Source: Marinobacter pelagius
Lineage (GTDB): Bacteria > Pseudomonadota > Gammaproteobacteria > Pseudomonadales > Oleiphilaceae
Reading direction: 5' to 3'
Assembly: GCF_003315345.1 (NCBI RefSeq)
Contig: NZ_QNRO01000020.1
Location: 1-64,000, forward strand
Length of the DNA: 64,000 nt
Positions 7,903 through 16,502 of this stretch are shown here, piece after piece (within the stretch, counting starts at the first letter, position 1; each line of letters starts with the position of its first letter). Below the pieces are notes generated by a model. The model saw nothing but the letters and a program-made list of their open reading frames with translations, was not told where the DNA came from and made no database searches. A program made the translations under genes and the position numbers.

Positions 7903-10304
7903 TTATTTCCCACGCCAAATGAAGCAAGAATAGACTTCATGCTCTCTGGAACCCCTGCACTTTTTGTTTCCTCGGTCTCCTCTAATTCTTGCAAAAGCAC
8001 TTTTTCAGAGGGCAACCTCGTAGCCTGTCGCAAAACCGCTTTTGTATCTTTGTCAGTGATGAAGATATGTCGACGATCGGCTGAAATTCGAACCAAATCG
8101 CCAAATTTACCTGTTCTCAAAATCTCAATTAACTGCCCCATCAACGAAACACCAATGGAGTGCGTTATCCACCATTTTTTTCGCGCTTCGGAGAAGAATT
8201 GCCCACGTTCACCGGTCATTCGGTGAAGGCGCACAACCTGGAACTCATAATCCTTTTCTAACAACTCGATGGCTTTCAGATCACCACAGACATAGCAAGA
8301 ACTCTCACATCCAAAGCATCCGCTTAAAAAGTCATTAATGTAATTACAAGGAGTAACACTTAATTCCTGAACACAAACCCCGGTACTTGTCGTGCTGGCG
8401 GGAAGCCCCCCTTCATTTGTAAGAGTCTTTGCGGATATGACACGGATGTCCCTGACATCTTCGTCAAGATCCAATGTGGAGATTAACCTTTCTGCCTTCT
8501 CCTCCTCGGTGGTGTGAACGTATTCCAAGGTTTGCTTGATACTCGTTCTTCCAGACCAAGACGCGATAACAGAGAGAGGAATCCCGCCTTTTTCGGCATT
8601 GGTATTCGCAAAATGTCGGAGCGAATGAAGCCTCAAATGTTGCATCCCGTAGCCATACTTATAAAAGATGTTACGTATATTAGGACGAAACCTATTTCCA
8701 CCTGAACCAAGCGATGTTACGAAATGCACTTTTACTTTGTTCAACGGAAAAATTATAAACTCACACCCCATATTATGCTTTGGCGATGGAAAACCATGTT
8801 TTGAGAAAGCAATACAAAAAAGAGCTTTTTCTATATCAATACTCTTATCACCATCGCAATAATCGAAAGGAAAATTACCAAACACGCTACGTTGATACCG
8901 CACAATGGAATCTTGTATCGTTCCTGCCTCTACAACAACATTATCTGAATCAAGGCCAATCTGCTTGCGCATCGTTTCATTAATACCAGAAATATTAAGC
9001 AACTGTAAGACAGTATGAGAGCTTTGAACACTGCTATCTTTCTTAATAAAAACTGTATTGTTAATAACACAATCTTCCGGATCAATATCGCAAATAAACT
9101 TCTCAACGATTAAATCTGACCTATTAGTATATCGCTTTAATTCAGGAATCCAGCGTCTCCTAAAGCGATAGCGTCTGGGGTGTCCAGGATCGTTAACCTT
9201 GACGTCCTGTTGTGGATTCTTTATTACTCCCACTTTATGGTCTACGGGATAAAAACCAAGCGCGTAGGCAACAGAGAAGAGATTGGGTTTTTTTGAGAAA
9301 TCTATTCGCGACTTTATTTTTCTATCAACAACAAATCCTTTAAGGATAGCCTCCCACCCACAAGAGGTATCCTTATAAAATCTCAACAAATGTCGTTCCG
9401 GCTTAAACTGATAATTAAGAAACGCTACTGCTTTGCTGACTTCCGGAGCAAGCACACTTAATATATGGTTTTGATTATCTGAAAAACCTTTGCTCCCAGG
9501 CCAATCGAGGTAGGAAACGGGCTTACCAGATTCCGAGTGAACCGTTTTAACCAACTGGTTCGGCAGTAAAGGTACTTCAGCATTCGTTCTATTAGGCGAA
9601 GCTAGCCCCAGAACTGCAACCGTAATAGAGACTGCATCAGGAACATCTATGGACTCTCCTTCTTTCAAGCGCCCCTGATCATCTACCCCTGAAAAGACCG
9701 TGTTAAATATACCGCCAAGAGCATGGATTAAAGACTCAGGAGTCATTTTTAGAACGCCCGCACTGCGTTCCGTGACGCTATCTGCACTTCTTTGTCGGTC
9801 TTTATGGGTTGGTCTTCGACCAGAGGGTATAAGCCTGTGTTTACGCGCGAAATCCCAGAACTTATTCGATTCTTTTATATCATCCCAGAATTTAATTGGA
9901 ACCCTCTCTATTCCGCCCAGGCGGTCCGCTTCGGTGAGTATTTTGGACGCTACCACGACGCGATATTGCTTGCTGTTATTAACGATTGAAAGATTTTGAA
10001 CATCGATTGCATAAATCTTCAAAAGTTTTTCGTGCTCGACTGACAGTAATTTACCTGAATCAATATTTTCCCTTTTGCAGAACCGATCTTTGGTCAGCCT
10101 CTTCTTTCCTTCGACATGAGCTATAAATATATATCTGTGCAATGTTCCTAGCGTGGGATCTTTAAAATACCAAACAAGATCTACCCAAGTTGCTGGTGTG
10201 TGCTTGTCAGGACTGAATACTGTGCGAGCAGACTCAAGAGAATAAGACTCAATAAGACTCTGGAGCCGTTGCCTATATGTATTAATTGCATGCATTAGAA
10301 TCAC
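7899..10304 (-). CDS. Large tyrosine-recombinase-like protein (GinC/GmtZ type)
   Basis: This 801-residue protein is the third and largest of the recombinase trio. The C-terminal catalytic motifs are visible: LHSLRHFANT (His560, Arg563), ASWSGRTS (Trp583) and the probable nucleophile in QTLEYVH (Tyr595). A candidate first arginine is Arg239 in SPNRTNAEV, which would leave an unusually long insert before the HxxR box. After the catalytic part lies a cysteine-rich stretch (CFGCESSCYVCGD near residues 660-680) that may bind zinc. It overlaps the preceding gene by 23 bases and the VPA1267-like gene by the TTGA junction. Such proteins are thought to act together in integration of GInt-like islands; individual roles are unknown. 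Confidence 0.8.
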   Translation of the reverse strand: MILMHAINTYRQRLQSLIESYSLESARTVFSPDKHTPATWVDLVWYFKDPTLGTLHRYIFIAHVEGKKRLTKDRFCKRENIDSGKLLSVEHEKLLKIYAIDVQNLSIVNNSKQYRVVVASKILTEADRLGGIERVPIKFWDDIKESNKFWDFARKHRLIPSGRRPTHKDRQRSADSVTERSAGVLKMTPESLIHALGGIFNTVFSGVDDQGRLKEGESIDVPDAVSITVAVLGLASPNRTNAEVPLLPNQLVKTVHSESGKPVSYLDWPGSKGFSDNQNHILSVLAPEVSKAVAFLNYQFKPERHLLRFYKDTSCGWEAILKGFVVDRKIKSRIDFSKKPNLFSVAYALGFYPVDHKVGVIKNPQQDVKVNDPGHPRRYRFRRRWIPELKRYTNRSDLIVEKFICDIDPEDCVINNTVFIKKDSSVQSSHTVLQLLNISGINETMRKQIGLDSDNVVVEAGTIQDSIVRYQRSVFGNFPFDYCDGDKSIDIEKALFCIAFSKHGFPSPKHNMGCEFIIFPLNKVKVHFVTSLGSGGNRFRPNIRNIFYKYGYGMQHLRLHSLRHFANTNAEKGGIPLSVIASWSGRTSIKQTLEYVHTTEEEKAERLISTLDLDEDVRDIRVISAKTLTNEGGLPASTTSTGVCVQELSVTPCNYINDFLSGCFGCESSCYVCGDLKAIELLEKDYEFQVVRLHRMTGERGQFFSEARKKWWITHSIGVSLMGQLIEILRTGKFGDLVRISADRRHIFITDKDTKAVLRQATRLPSEKVLLQELEETEETKSAGVPESMKSILASFGVGNN

Positions 10305-11955
10305 CGAGCGGATACTTGCGATTTTTCATTTCATCACAAATTTCGATTGTAGCTCGAATGTATCTTATCGCTTTATCCAGTCTTTTTATCGATCCGTCGT
10401 TAGTGGAAGTTTGTCCACTATATTCAATTATAAAATCGCGCTTCGCTTGAGCCTTTTCCAGTTCAGCATGATGATCAGCTTCCAGTAGAGGACGGAAACT
10501 TACGCAACCATAACAAGGAATAGGTCGAACCATGCGAAGCTTGTGATCACATGTGTTGCAATTTGACTCTTTTTCAACACCTACAGCCTCACCCAATTCG
10601 TTCTCTATTGCTATATCATCATTTTCTACGAATGGCTTCGGCTCAAAGGCTTTTCGTAAAAGGGCATTAGCTGCATAGTGTTCATCAATAAACTGTCGTT
10701 CCTTTAAGCCTAGTTGTAAGTATTTCCTGGCCGCGACAGTCGTTACGTTTGTAATTTTTGCTATTTCGCCTAAAGGCTTTTCCGAAAGAGCTGCATTACA
10801 CAGCCATGTGTGCCTTAACCTATTATTGGTACCAACAACAAAATCCTGTCTGTCGGAGCTTCCTTTTCCGTAGACCCGAGCCGCGGAAGAAATAGTTTGT
10901 TCGCCCACATGAAAAGCCTGAGTATTAGCGTTGTGTAACTCTTTGACGATATCTTTATCCGCCCAGTCAGCAAGAAAGAGTTCAACATCAGGTATTAGTG
11001 GGCAATTAATTAACACACGTTGGATCCCGTCCTCCGTTATCTTAGACCCTGACTTTTTTATCGCAAGCCTTAATCCGTTTTCGAATAACATCCTGTATTT
11101 TAATAAAATTTTGGAGAATTCCGGCGTAACTGGAATTGACCATTTTTCGGGGTATGCACGAAAAGTAGACTCGGCGCCGCCTTGCTTAACTTTGAAACTT
11201 CTTATATGAAGATGGTCAACACCCATATAAATTGGCGGTTGATGGCCGTCTGAAAAAGAGTGACCTACAGGTAAGATGTCACGCCATTTCAGCATTGCAA
11301 TTTGAGCTGGCCTTCTAGCAATTTGAGCCATCAATCGATAGGCTACGATTTTTCTTATTGATATAAAGCGCAGTTCAGATCTAGCTTGAGTTGAAAAATA
11401 CTCCAGGTCATTTATTGGCGAATCTGGGATCTGATTACAATAGTGCCTGAGATTCTCTAATATTGAATCCAATTCATAATCACTCAGACGCCCTTTCGTG
11501 GAGTGAAGAGCGGAGAATTCGTTTTTATACTGATAGTTCTCAACCTCAAACAAGTACGGTTTTAGTGTCTGATTTTGTAAGGTATTAACACAAGTATTTA
11601 GGAAGCCTCGCAAAGTCTTTTTAACTGGTTCTTTCAACCCGATCCATAAATGCTTAAATTCGTCAATTGACATTGACTCTTTATCAAAAACTTCGCGCAA
11701 AGCAAAAACTTTGGTGCACACTGACTTTGCTGCCTGAACCTCACTTATATGGATCAGTCCTTCCATTATTGCGAAACGAAGCTCTGACTCATGACTCAAT
11801 TCGTGAAGCCAGGTAAGATCTACCGTTCTTCCTTTTCCGGTGATAGCCAGTTTCCACTTGGTTGATGAGGTATCGACAAGAAGCCCGGCCTGAGATGTAA
11901 AGCTGCTTGGAAGCTCTTCAACTACAGCTGCCCCGCCTTTATTTTTTTGTTCCAT
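10282..11955 (-). CDS. Tyrosine-recombinase-like protein (GinB type)
   Basis: The 557-residue product is the second of the trio. The recombinase core shows IARRPAQIAML (Arg214 or 215 as the first catalytic arginine), NNRLRHTWLC (Arg381, but Asn378 where His is usual) and AARKYLQLG (Tyr412 as nucleophile). The usual second His/Trp position reads Asn (ITNVTTV). Two CxxC pairs, CNTC (466-469) and CYGC (481-484), follow the core and may form a zinc site. The atypical His-to-Asn changes suggest reduced or partner-dependent catalysis. It overlaps its neighbours by 17 and 23 bases, so the operon is tightly coupled. Confidence 0.8.
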   Translation of the reverse strand: MEQKNKGGAAVVEELPSSFTSQAGLLVDTSSTKWKLAITGKGRTVDLTWLHELSHESELRFAIMEGLIHISEVQAAKSVCTKVFALREVFDKESMSIDEFKHLWIGLKEPVKKTLRGFLNTCVNTLQNQTLKPYLFEVENYQYKNEFSALHSTKGRLSDYELDSILENLRHYCNQIPDSPINDLEYFSTQARSELRFISIRKIVAYRLMAQIARRPAQIAMLKWRDILPVGHSFSDGHQPPIYMGVDHLHIRSFKVKQGGAESTFRAYPEKWSIPVTPEFSKILLKYRMLFENGLRLAIKKSGSKITEDGIQRVLINCPLIPDVELFLADWADKDIVKELHNANTQAFHVGEQTISSAARVYGKGSSDRQDFVVGTNNRLRHTWLCNAALSEKPLGEIAKITNVTTVAARKYLQLGLKERQFIDEHYAANALLRKAFEPKPFVENDDIAIENELGEAVGVEKESNCNTCDHKLRMVRPIPCYGCVSFRPLLEADHHAELEKAQAKRDFIIEYSGQTSTNDGSIKRLDKAIRYIRATIEICDEMKNRKYPLGDSNACN

Positions 11956-13204
11956 CCACTTTTTCCTGATGCTCGAGCATTAGATTGATAGCTGCCATTT
12001 GCTCAAATTTGTCGTTATAGATCCGCCCCATATCTGACTCGGGATGCCACCCCATTGCATTTCGTCGCATATCCTCCATAAAATCTCGGTCCAGGCCCTT
12101 CTCGCGGCCTTTCTCACTAAAACGTTCGTTCCATTTGTGCCTTAATAAGTGTGGATTAATATCAAAACCAGTTTTCCGAGACACTTTCGCTGAAATGTAA
12201 TTGACCATTTCTCTTGTAAGCGGTTGACCAGCTGTTTTTTTGCTATCCTTTTCAGCCACAAACAGGAAGTCATGCTGTCGGGCTTTCTCGAAATTGTTCC
12301 TTACATGCTGCACGTAAAACGAGATTTCCCCCATCAGTTCCGGCTTGATTCCCGAAAAATGAGATCGTCCCGATTTTTTGTTAGGCTTGTTTAACCTCGA
12401 ATCAGTAGGATCATCAGGGGTAGAGTAAACCCTGATCAGTGTTCCAGAACCATGGAACAAGCAGTCTGAAATCTTGATTTTGCAAATTTCACTCCTTCTC
12501 ATTCCTGTTTGATTCATGATGGATAGGATTAGGTAATTTCGGAACTTACTGGCTTTAAAGGGGTTATCTTTACTTGAAGGCTTAATCACTTCCAGGAAAC
12601 GTTCGTAATACTCATCAGGTATAACTTTCTCCGACAGTTCAACAGAAGAGAAAGTTGTTTTCGTAGCTTTGGCTGACTTATATCGCTCTTTTGCCTTCAA
12701 GCGTGCCACGAGCCTATCTTTTCTGTATCTCAGTTCCTGTGAGGCTCGGTCACCGTGGAAATAGTCTGTGAGGTAGGTGATGTACTTCCTGAGAGTTCTA
12801 ACCCGACCAGCTGTAGTTTCCACATCTACTTTGTTGTTTGTAAATTGAGACGCTGCCACGGCGTTGCGAAATTTTTTGCTATCTAACCTTATTGAAATCA
12901 CTGATATTTTTTCACGAATCTCAAATGAGTCTCTTCTTAACCTCATGACTCCATAGAAAGAACTGATTTCAGAGGGCGTAAGAAACTCCCCAGATGCTAC
13001 TCGACCTTCCACATCGATTGAAACTGAATCGAAGTAATCCAGTGTGAGTTTTAGTTCCTGAGCTACACGCAGTTTTGTGGAGAAGCTTGCACTCAAAAAC
13101 TCATCGTAAATGAACGCATTGGCAAGCGCCCTCACGGGAATCTCATGCTCACCGACTAATGCAACAAATCGTTTCGCACCAACCTTATATTGACTCACCT
13201 TCAT
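11939..13204 (-). CDS. Tyrosine recombinase/integrase (GinA type)
   Basis: This 421-residue protein is the first gene of the recombinase operon and closest to the island's right junction. It has the complete catalytic set of phage-integrase-type recombinases: TGMRRSEI (Arg236/237), NPHLLRHKW (His352, Arg355), MGWHPES and GRIYND (Tyr396). An N-terminal SAM-like/core-binding region covers about residues 115-200. The gene ends 17 bases inside the next one. In GInt islands a gene of this kind heads the ginABCD operon at the island end, as here. It is the member most likely to perform strand exchange. Confidence 0.85.
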   Translation of the reverse strand: MKVSQYKVGAKRFVALVGEHEIPVRALANAFIYDEFLSASFSTKLRVAQELKLTLDYFDSVSIDVEGRVASGEFLTPSEISSFYGVMRLRRDSFEIREKISVISIRLDSKKFRNAVAASQFTNNKVDVETTAGRVRTLRKYITYLTDYFHGDRASQELRYRKDRLVARLKAKERYKSAKATKTTFSSVELSEKVIPDEYYERFLEVIKPSSKDNPFKASKFRNYLILSIMNQTGMRRSEICKIKISDCLFHGSGTLIRVYSTPDDPTDSRLNKPNKKSGRSHFSGIKPELMGEISFYVQHVRNNFEKARQHDFLFVAEKDSKKTAGQPLTREMVNYISAKVSRKTGFDINPHLLRHKWNERFSEKGREKGLDRDFMEDMRRNAMGWHPESDMGRIYNDKFEQMAAINLMLEHQEKVDGTKK

Positions 13205-13249
13205 AGTTTACAATTCTTTTTAGGCAATTAAGTTTTGCACTTAAAGATA

Positions 13250-13328
13250 GCAAACTTTACAAAGTAAGCAAAAATATAATGGAAATCTGACTTGAAAGAC
13301 TAAGTTGGCGGGAGCTAGCGACTAGCGA
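13250..13328. repeat. Repeats at the island right end, upstream of the recombinase operon
   Basis: Two small signals lie between the operon start and the junction. At 13250-13269 there is an imperfect inverted repeat (core ACTTT-AC-AAAGT within GCAAACTTTACAAAGTAAGC). At 13315-13328 the heptamer CTAGCGA is directly repeated. Both could be recombinase-binding or operator sites, given the position between the first recombinase gene and the ttcA junction. No matching copy at the other end could be shown. Confidence 0.35.
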
Positions 13329-13369
13329 TACTCGATTTGATTGGTTACAAAGTGGTTTTTGAACACAAC

Positions 13370-13551
13370 TTGCCACCGGACAGGCAGCACATAACCTTGT
13401 CACCGGCTTCAATCATCGAGAAATCAGCAATCGCCTGCCCCATTTCACGGCGCAAACGTTTCTGCAGTTTGTTCAGCTCCAGTTTCTGGCGCCGATCCTG
13501 CTCGGAAGCGGGCAACTGGTCAGCGGATTTGGCGATCATAGCTTCGGACAT
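13370..13551 (-). pseudogene. ttcA: Host ttcA, 5' fragment cut by the island
   Basis: The frame from ATG 13551 encodes a typical marine gammaproteobacterial TtcA start ([12 protein letters not shown], then [20 protein letters not shown]) and reaches the PP-loop at LSGGK. Family homology then stops: the next expected residues DSYTLLD are replaced by a short meaningless tail ending at 13345. Only about 60 of some 280-300 codons remain, so both CxxC pairs and most of the ATP site are lost. GC content switches from host-like to island-like at the same point. The missing 3' part should lie left of the window unless deleted. Confidence 0.9.
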
Positions 13552-13705
13552 AAAAACCACGTTCGTAAGGTCAATGAGGGTGCGATTATACGCATCACCG
13601 AGTATCAGGGACAGGATACCGGATAAGGAGATACTGCAACCCGCGGTCACACGGAGGCTCCCGGAGACCTTCCCTGAAGCCGCACTCTCCCCTACCATAG
13701 CCTCC

Positions 13706-14362
13706 ATGACAGATACCGCCCTGACCGATCACAAGGACACCGAAGCGTCGCATCGTTTGCTCGATCACCAGGTCCAGCACCTGCTCGTGGCAGTGGAGCA
13801 CGAACTGCGCAAGGCGCCCCGGGGCACCAGTGAACTGGCGCTGATCCGCGCACTCCAGGCGCCTCCCTGGGAACTGATCGGCGAGGTCAGCTTCCGCGAC
13901 CCTGAAAGCCTCTATCCCGTTCACTTTCTGCTGTTCCACGTGCTCTACCGGCTCCGGGACCAACTGGCCGGGACCGGGGAGAGCCTGGAAATCTCGCCGC
14001 TGGAAATCCGGCTGAAACCACAAACGGTCGTTTCCGGCACCGGCCCGCCGGATCAGGAAGACGGGCTACGCCGCTTCTATCTTGATCTGGACCAGTACCG
14101 GATGTCCGGAGACCGCATCCGCAGAATGATGGATGACTTCTGGGCAAGGCGCCCTACATGCTCTCCGGAGTCGTCCGAGCTGCTACGGGCGGCAGAGGTA
14201 CTCGGTTTCGACTCCCTACCGGGCGATTTTGCCACCGTCAAAAGTCGCTTCCGACGGTTCATTATGGCCGTGCATCCCGACCGCGGGGGCGACACCGCCT
14301 CAGTGCAGGAACTCAACCAGGCCTTCTCCGTGCTCAAATCCCACTTCCGGCTGTCGGCCTGA
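13706..14362 (+). CDS. DnaJ-related protein with C-terminal J domain
   Basis: The 218-residue protein has an N-terminal DNAJ-related region (about residues 15-90, with [18 protein letters not shown]) and a C-terminal J domain with the HPD motif in [15 protein letters not shown] near residue 195. J domains stimulate Hsp70 (DnaK) ATPase; the client of this type is not established. The start is taken at the ATG 13706 because the upstream open frame (from 13337) runs antisense over the ttcA fragment. It is divergent from the broken host ttcA, and the intervening 150 bases hold the promoters of both. Confidence 0.85.
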   Translation: MTDTALTDHKDTEASHRLLDHQVQHLLVAVEHELRKAPRGTSELALIRALQAPPWELIGEVSFRDPESLYPVHFLLFHVLYRLRDQLAGTGESLEISPLEIRLKPQTVVSGTGPPDQEDGLRRFYLDLDQYRMSGDRIRRMMDDFWARRPTCSPESSELLRAAEVLGFDSLPGDFATVKSRFRRFIMAVHPDRGGDTASVQELNQAFSVLKSHFRLSA

Positions 14363-14386
14363 TCCACCGCAAGACCAGAGGAATCC

Positions 14387-15409
14387 ATGCTGACCAAAAA
14401 TCTTGTCTTCGCCTTGCTCACGTTTACGCTCAGCACATCGGTGCAGGCCGATCTGGTGGTATTGCAATACCACCACGTGAGCGATGCCACACCTCCGTCC
14501 ACCAGCACCTCAGTTTCCCTGTTTGAGGGGCAATTGCAGATGATCGAGGACCTCGGGCTGGAAGTTGTTCCATTGCTGGCCGGAACCCGGGACGCCCGGG
14601 AAGAGAGCAGGAAAGAAAATACCGTTGCCCTGACCTTCGATGATGCCTACGAATCCGTTTATACCACCGCAGCACCGATGCTGGCGGACCGGGGCTACCC
14701 TTATACGGTTTTCGTCAACACCAACGCCGTCGGCCGCACCGGTTACATGACCTGGGATCAGCTGGAAGAACTGGCGAGCCGCGAAGGTGTGACCCTGGCC
14801 AACCACAGTACCGATCACGGGCACCTTGCCCGGAAACCCGATGAACCGGCAGATCAGTGGCAACAGCGGATCGAACACAGCCTGGATGGCGCCCAACGGG
14901 AGCTGAAGCAACGACTGGGGGTCGACACCCCGATGTTTGCCTACCCATACGGGGAATTCGATTCCACGCTGGAGGAGCAAATCTCGGACCAGGGGTGGTA
15001 CGGCTATAGCCAGCATTCCGGGCCCATTGGCGTCCATTCCGCCCCGACCCGGCTGCCACGGTTTCCCATGGCCAATGCCTACGGACAGCTCGGTAGCCTG
15101 AAGAACAAATTGCTCAGCCGCGCCTTTCCCGTCGAGACTGCCGACCTCCCGGATGGCGTCATCACCAGCAATCCGCCGGTGCTCGAATTTGCCTTGCCGG
15201 AGACCATGACCCCTGACCGGCTCACCTGTTTCGCCTCAGGCATGGGAAGGATCGAGATCGAAACTGTTGAGGATGGAATGGTCAGAGTCCAGGCGCCGGA
15301 AGCGTTCAGCAGCCGCCGCTTTCGCTACAACTGCACCCATCCCGCCGGCGATGGCCGGTTCTACTGGCTGTCCCAGCCCTGGCTGGACCTGAGCCAGCCG
15401 GAGAACTGA
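14387..15409 (+). CDS. Secreted polysaccharide deacetylase
   Basis: The 340-residue product starts with a Sec signal peptide (about residues 1-21, ending VQA) and carries a NodB-type deacetylase domain: LQYHHVSD, the catalytic LTFDDAYESVY near residue 85, a metal-binding NHSTDHGHL and FAYPYGEFD. Such enzymes remove acetyl groups from surface polysaccharides or peptidoglycan in the periplasm; many sit with poly-N-acetylglucosamine genes, but none is nearby. About 130 C-terminal residues form an extra domain I do not recognise. It lies 24 bases after the DnaJ-related gene, probably cotranscribed, and converges on the MalM-like gene. Confidence 0.88.
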   Translation: MLTKNLVFALLTFTLSTSVQADLVVLQYHHVSDATPPSTSTSVSLFEGQLQMIEDLGLEVVPLLAGTRDAREESRKENTVALTFDDAYESVYTTAAPMLADRGYPYTVFVNTNAVGRTGYMTWDQLEELASREGVTLANHSTDHGHLARKPDEPADQWQQRIEHSLDGAQRELKQRLGVDTPMFAYPYGEFDSTLEEQISDQGWYGYSQHSGPIGVHSAPTRLPRFPMANAYGQLGSLKNKLLSRAFPVETADLPDGVITSNPPVLEFALPETMTPDRLTCFASGMGRIEIETVEDGMVRVQAPEAFSSRRFRYNCTHPAGDGRFYWLSQPWLDLSQPEN

Positions 15410-15421
15410 GCAGCAACCTGG

Positions 15422-16471
15422 CTAATCCTCGACAACCAGTTCGAGCCCAAGCTCGCCGGTGCTGACGTGGGGGATGGATTGCGGGCCCTGCCCGGTTTCC
15501 AGCACAGTCTGGCCATCGAGGTCCTGGGCGCGGGTGAAGATGACCATCCAGCGTTCACCCCGGGCCGGGAAAGCCGGGATCCAGGCCTGCAGATAGGCGC
15601 GGGAATGCCAGCTTTCGGGTTCAAACCCCATTGCCATGTCGGTCACCACCCGGACAGGCCGCAGCTCCTCATCCAGGAAGGCCAGTGACGGCACAAACAG
15701 TCCATCGCGGGCAAAAGAGCGCAGTCTGAAGACAAAATCCGGGTACTGCCGGGCATCGGGCAAGGCAACAAGGGCGAAGGGGCTGGTTCCGGTGGCAAAA
15801 TCATGGCGCTCCGACGCGTCACTGATATCCACTTCAAACTCGCGGCCACTGATCCAGGAGTGGCGATCCCGTGTGCTGAGGTTCTGACAACAGCTGCCGG
15901 CAAACTGGCTGAAAAAGCTGGCTTCCTCTTCCACGCCCAGAATGGCCATGGCGTCCGGATCGTAACCCTCCACGGGCGTCTCAGGTACCGGAGCGGCACC
16001 GGGCTGATGGATGGAGGCAGGGGTGATTTCAACGGGCGGCTGCACCCGCCCTTTCTGGATATCGGTGCGGGTATCCGGCGTGTAGTAGCTCACCCGGATG
16101 TTGCCTTCGGCATCCCGCCAGGTGAAATAGGGCCGGCGCTCCCCGGGCCGGACATAGCCGTCGCGGGCCAGTTGTTCGGCGTCGGGATAGTTTTCCAGGG
16201 TATATTCCTCCTCCGGCTGGAGCGCCGGAGGCGTGGCCGGCTCCTCCTGGCCGGACGAATCCTCGGGCGCTGCCGCTGACCCGGCTTCGCTATCCCTGGC
16301 CCCGTCGGATGTTTTTTCCGGAATCGGCGAATAACGCACCTGTCCCTGCTCATCCACCCAGGTGAAGTAACCCTCCCGCTCACTGACCGGCGCACCGCCA
16401 ACCTGGCACCCGGCCAGTACGGCGATGGCAGCAGCAACAATCGGAATCCGGTACCAGGGTCTTCGGGTCAC
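15422..16471 (-). CDS. MalM-like lipoprotein with DUF4124 repeats
   Basis: The 349-residue protein begins with a lipoprotein signal (lipobox LAGC, about residues 19-22) from a GTG start preceded by an AAGG site. Two short DUF4124-like segments follow (YFTWVDEQGQVRYSPIP and YFTWRDAEGNIRVSYY), separated by an acidic Pro/Glu linker. The C-terminal 150 residues resemble the maltose-operon periplasmic protein MalM. It is the last gene of the four-gene minus-strand operon starting with the C39 peptidase, 31 bases after the FadL-like gene. No maltose genes are nearby, so an envelope-assembly role with its operon partners is more plausible. Confidence 0.75.
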   Translation of the reverse strand: MTRRPWYRIPIVAAAIAVLAGCQVGGAPVSEREGYFTWVDEQGQVRYSPIPEKTSDGARDSEAGSAAAPEDSSGQEEPATPPALQPEEEYTLENYPDAEQLARDGYVRPGERRPYFTWRDAEGNIRVSYYTPDTRTDIQKGRVQPPVEITPASIHQPGAAPVPETPVEGYDPDAMAILGVEEEASFFSQFAGSCCQNLSTRDRHSWISGREFEVDISDASERHDFATGTSPFALVALPDARQYPDFVFRLRSFARDGLFVPSLAFLDEELRPVRVVTDMAMGFEPESWHSRAYLQAWIPAFPARGERWMVIFTRAQDLDGQTVLETGQGPQSIPHVSTGELGLELVVED

Positions 16472-16502
16472 AGGGCTTACCTTTCGGTGTCCACACGGTT
16501 AA

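Larger units (their letters stand above)
5388..13369. mobile_element. GInt-like integrative island inserted in ttcA
   Basis: This AT-rich block ends on the right at 13369/13370, where homology to the host ttcA stops after the SGGK codons. Next to that junction lies an operon of three large tyrosine-recombinase-like genes plus a VPA1267-type gene, the arrangement of GInt (ginABCD) islands; gamma-mobile-trio elements share some of these families. Cargo visible here is an intact ttcA, a 146-residue unknown gene and a helicase remnant. The left end is not visible: the mercury transposon occupies 1-5387, and the missing ttcA 3' part is not in the window. The transposon may be nested in the island. 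Confidence 0.75.

Noticed and set aside
13337..13705. N-terminal extension of the DnaJ-related protein to 13337
   Set aside because: The extra 123 codons are antisense to the ttcA fragment and cross the island junction; the ATG at 13706 gives the family start.
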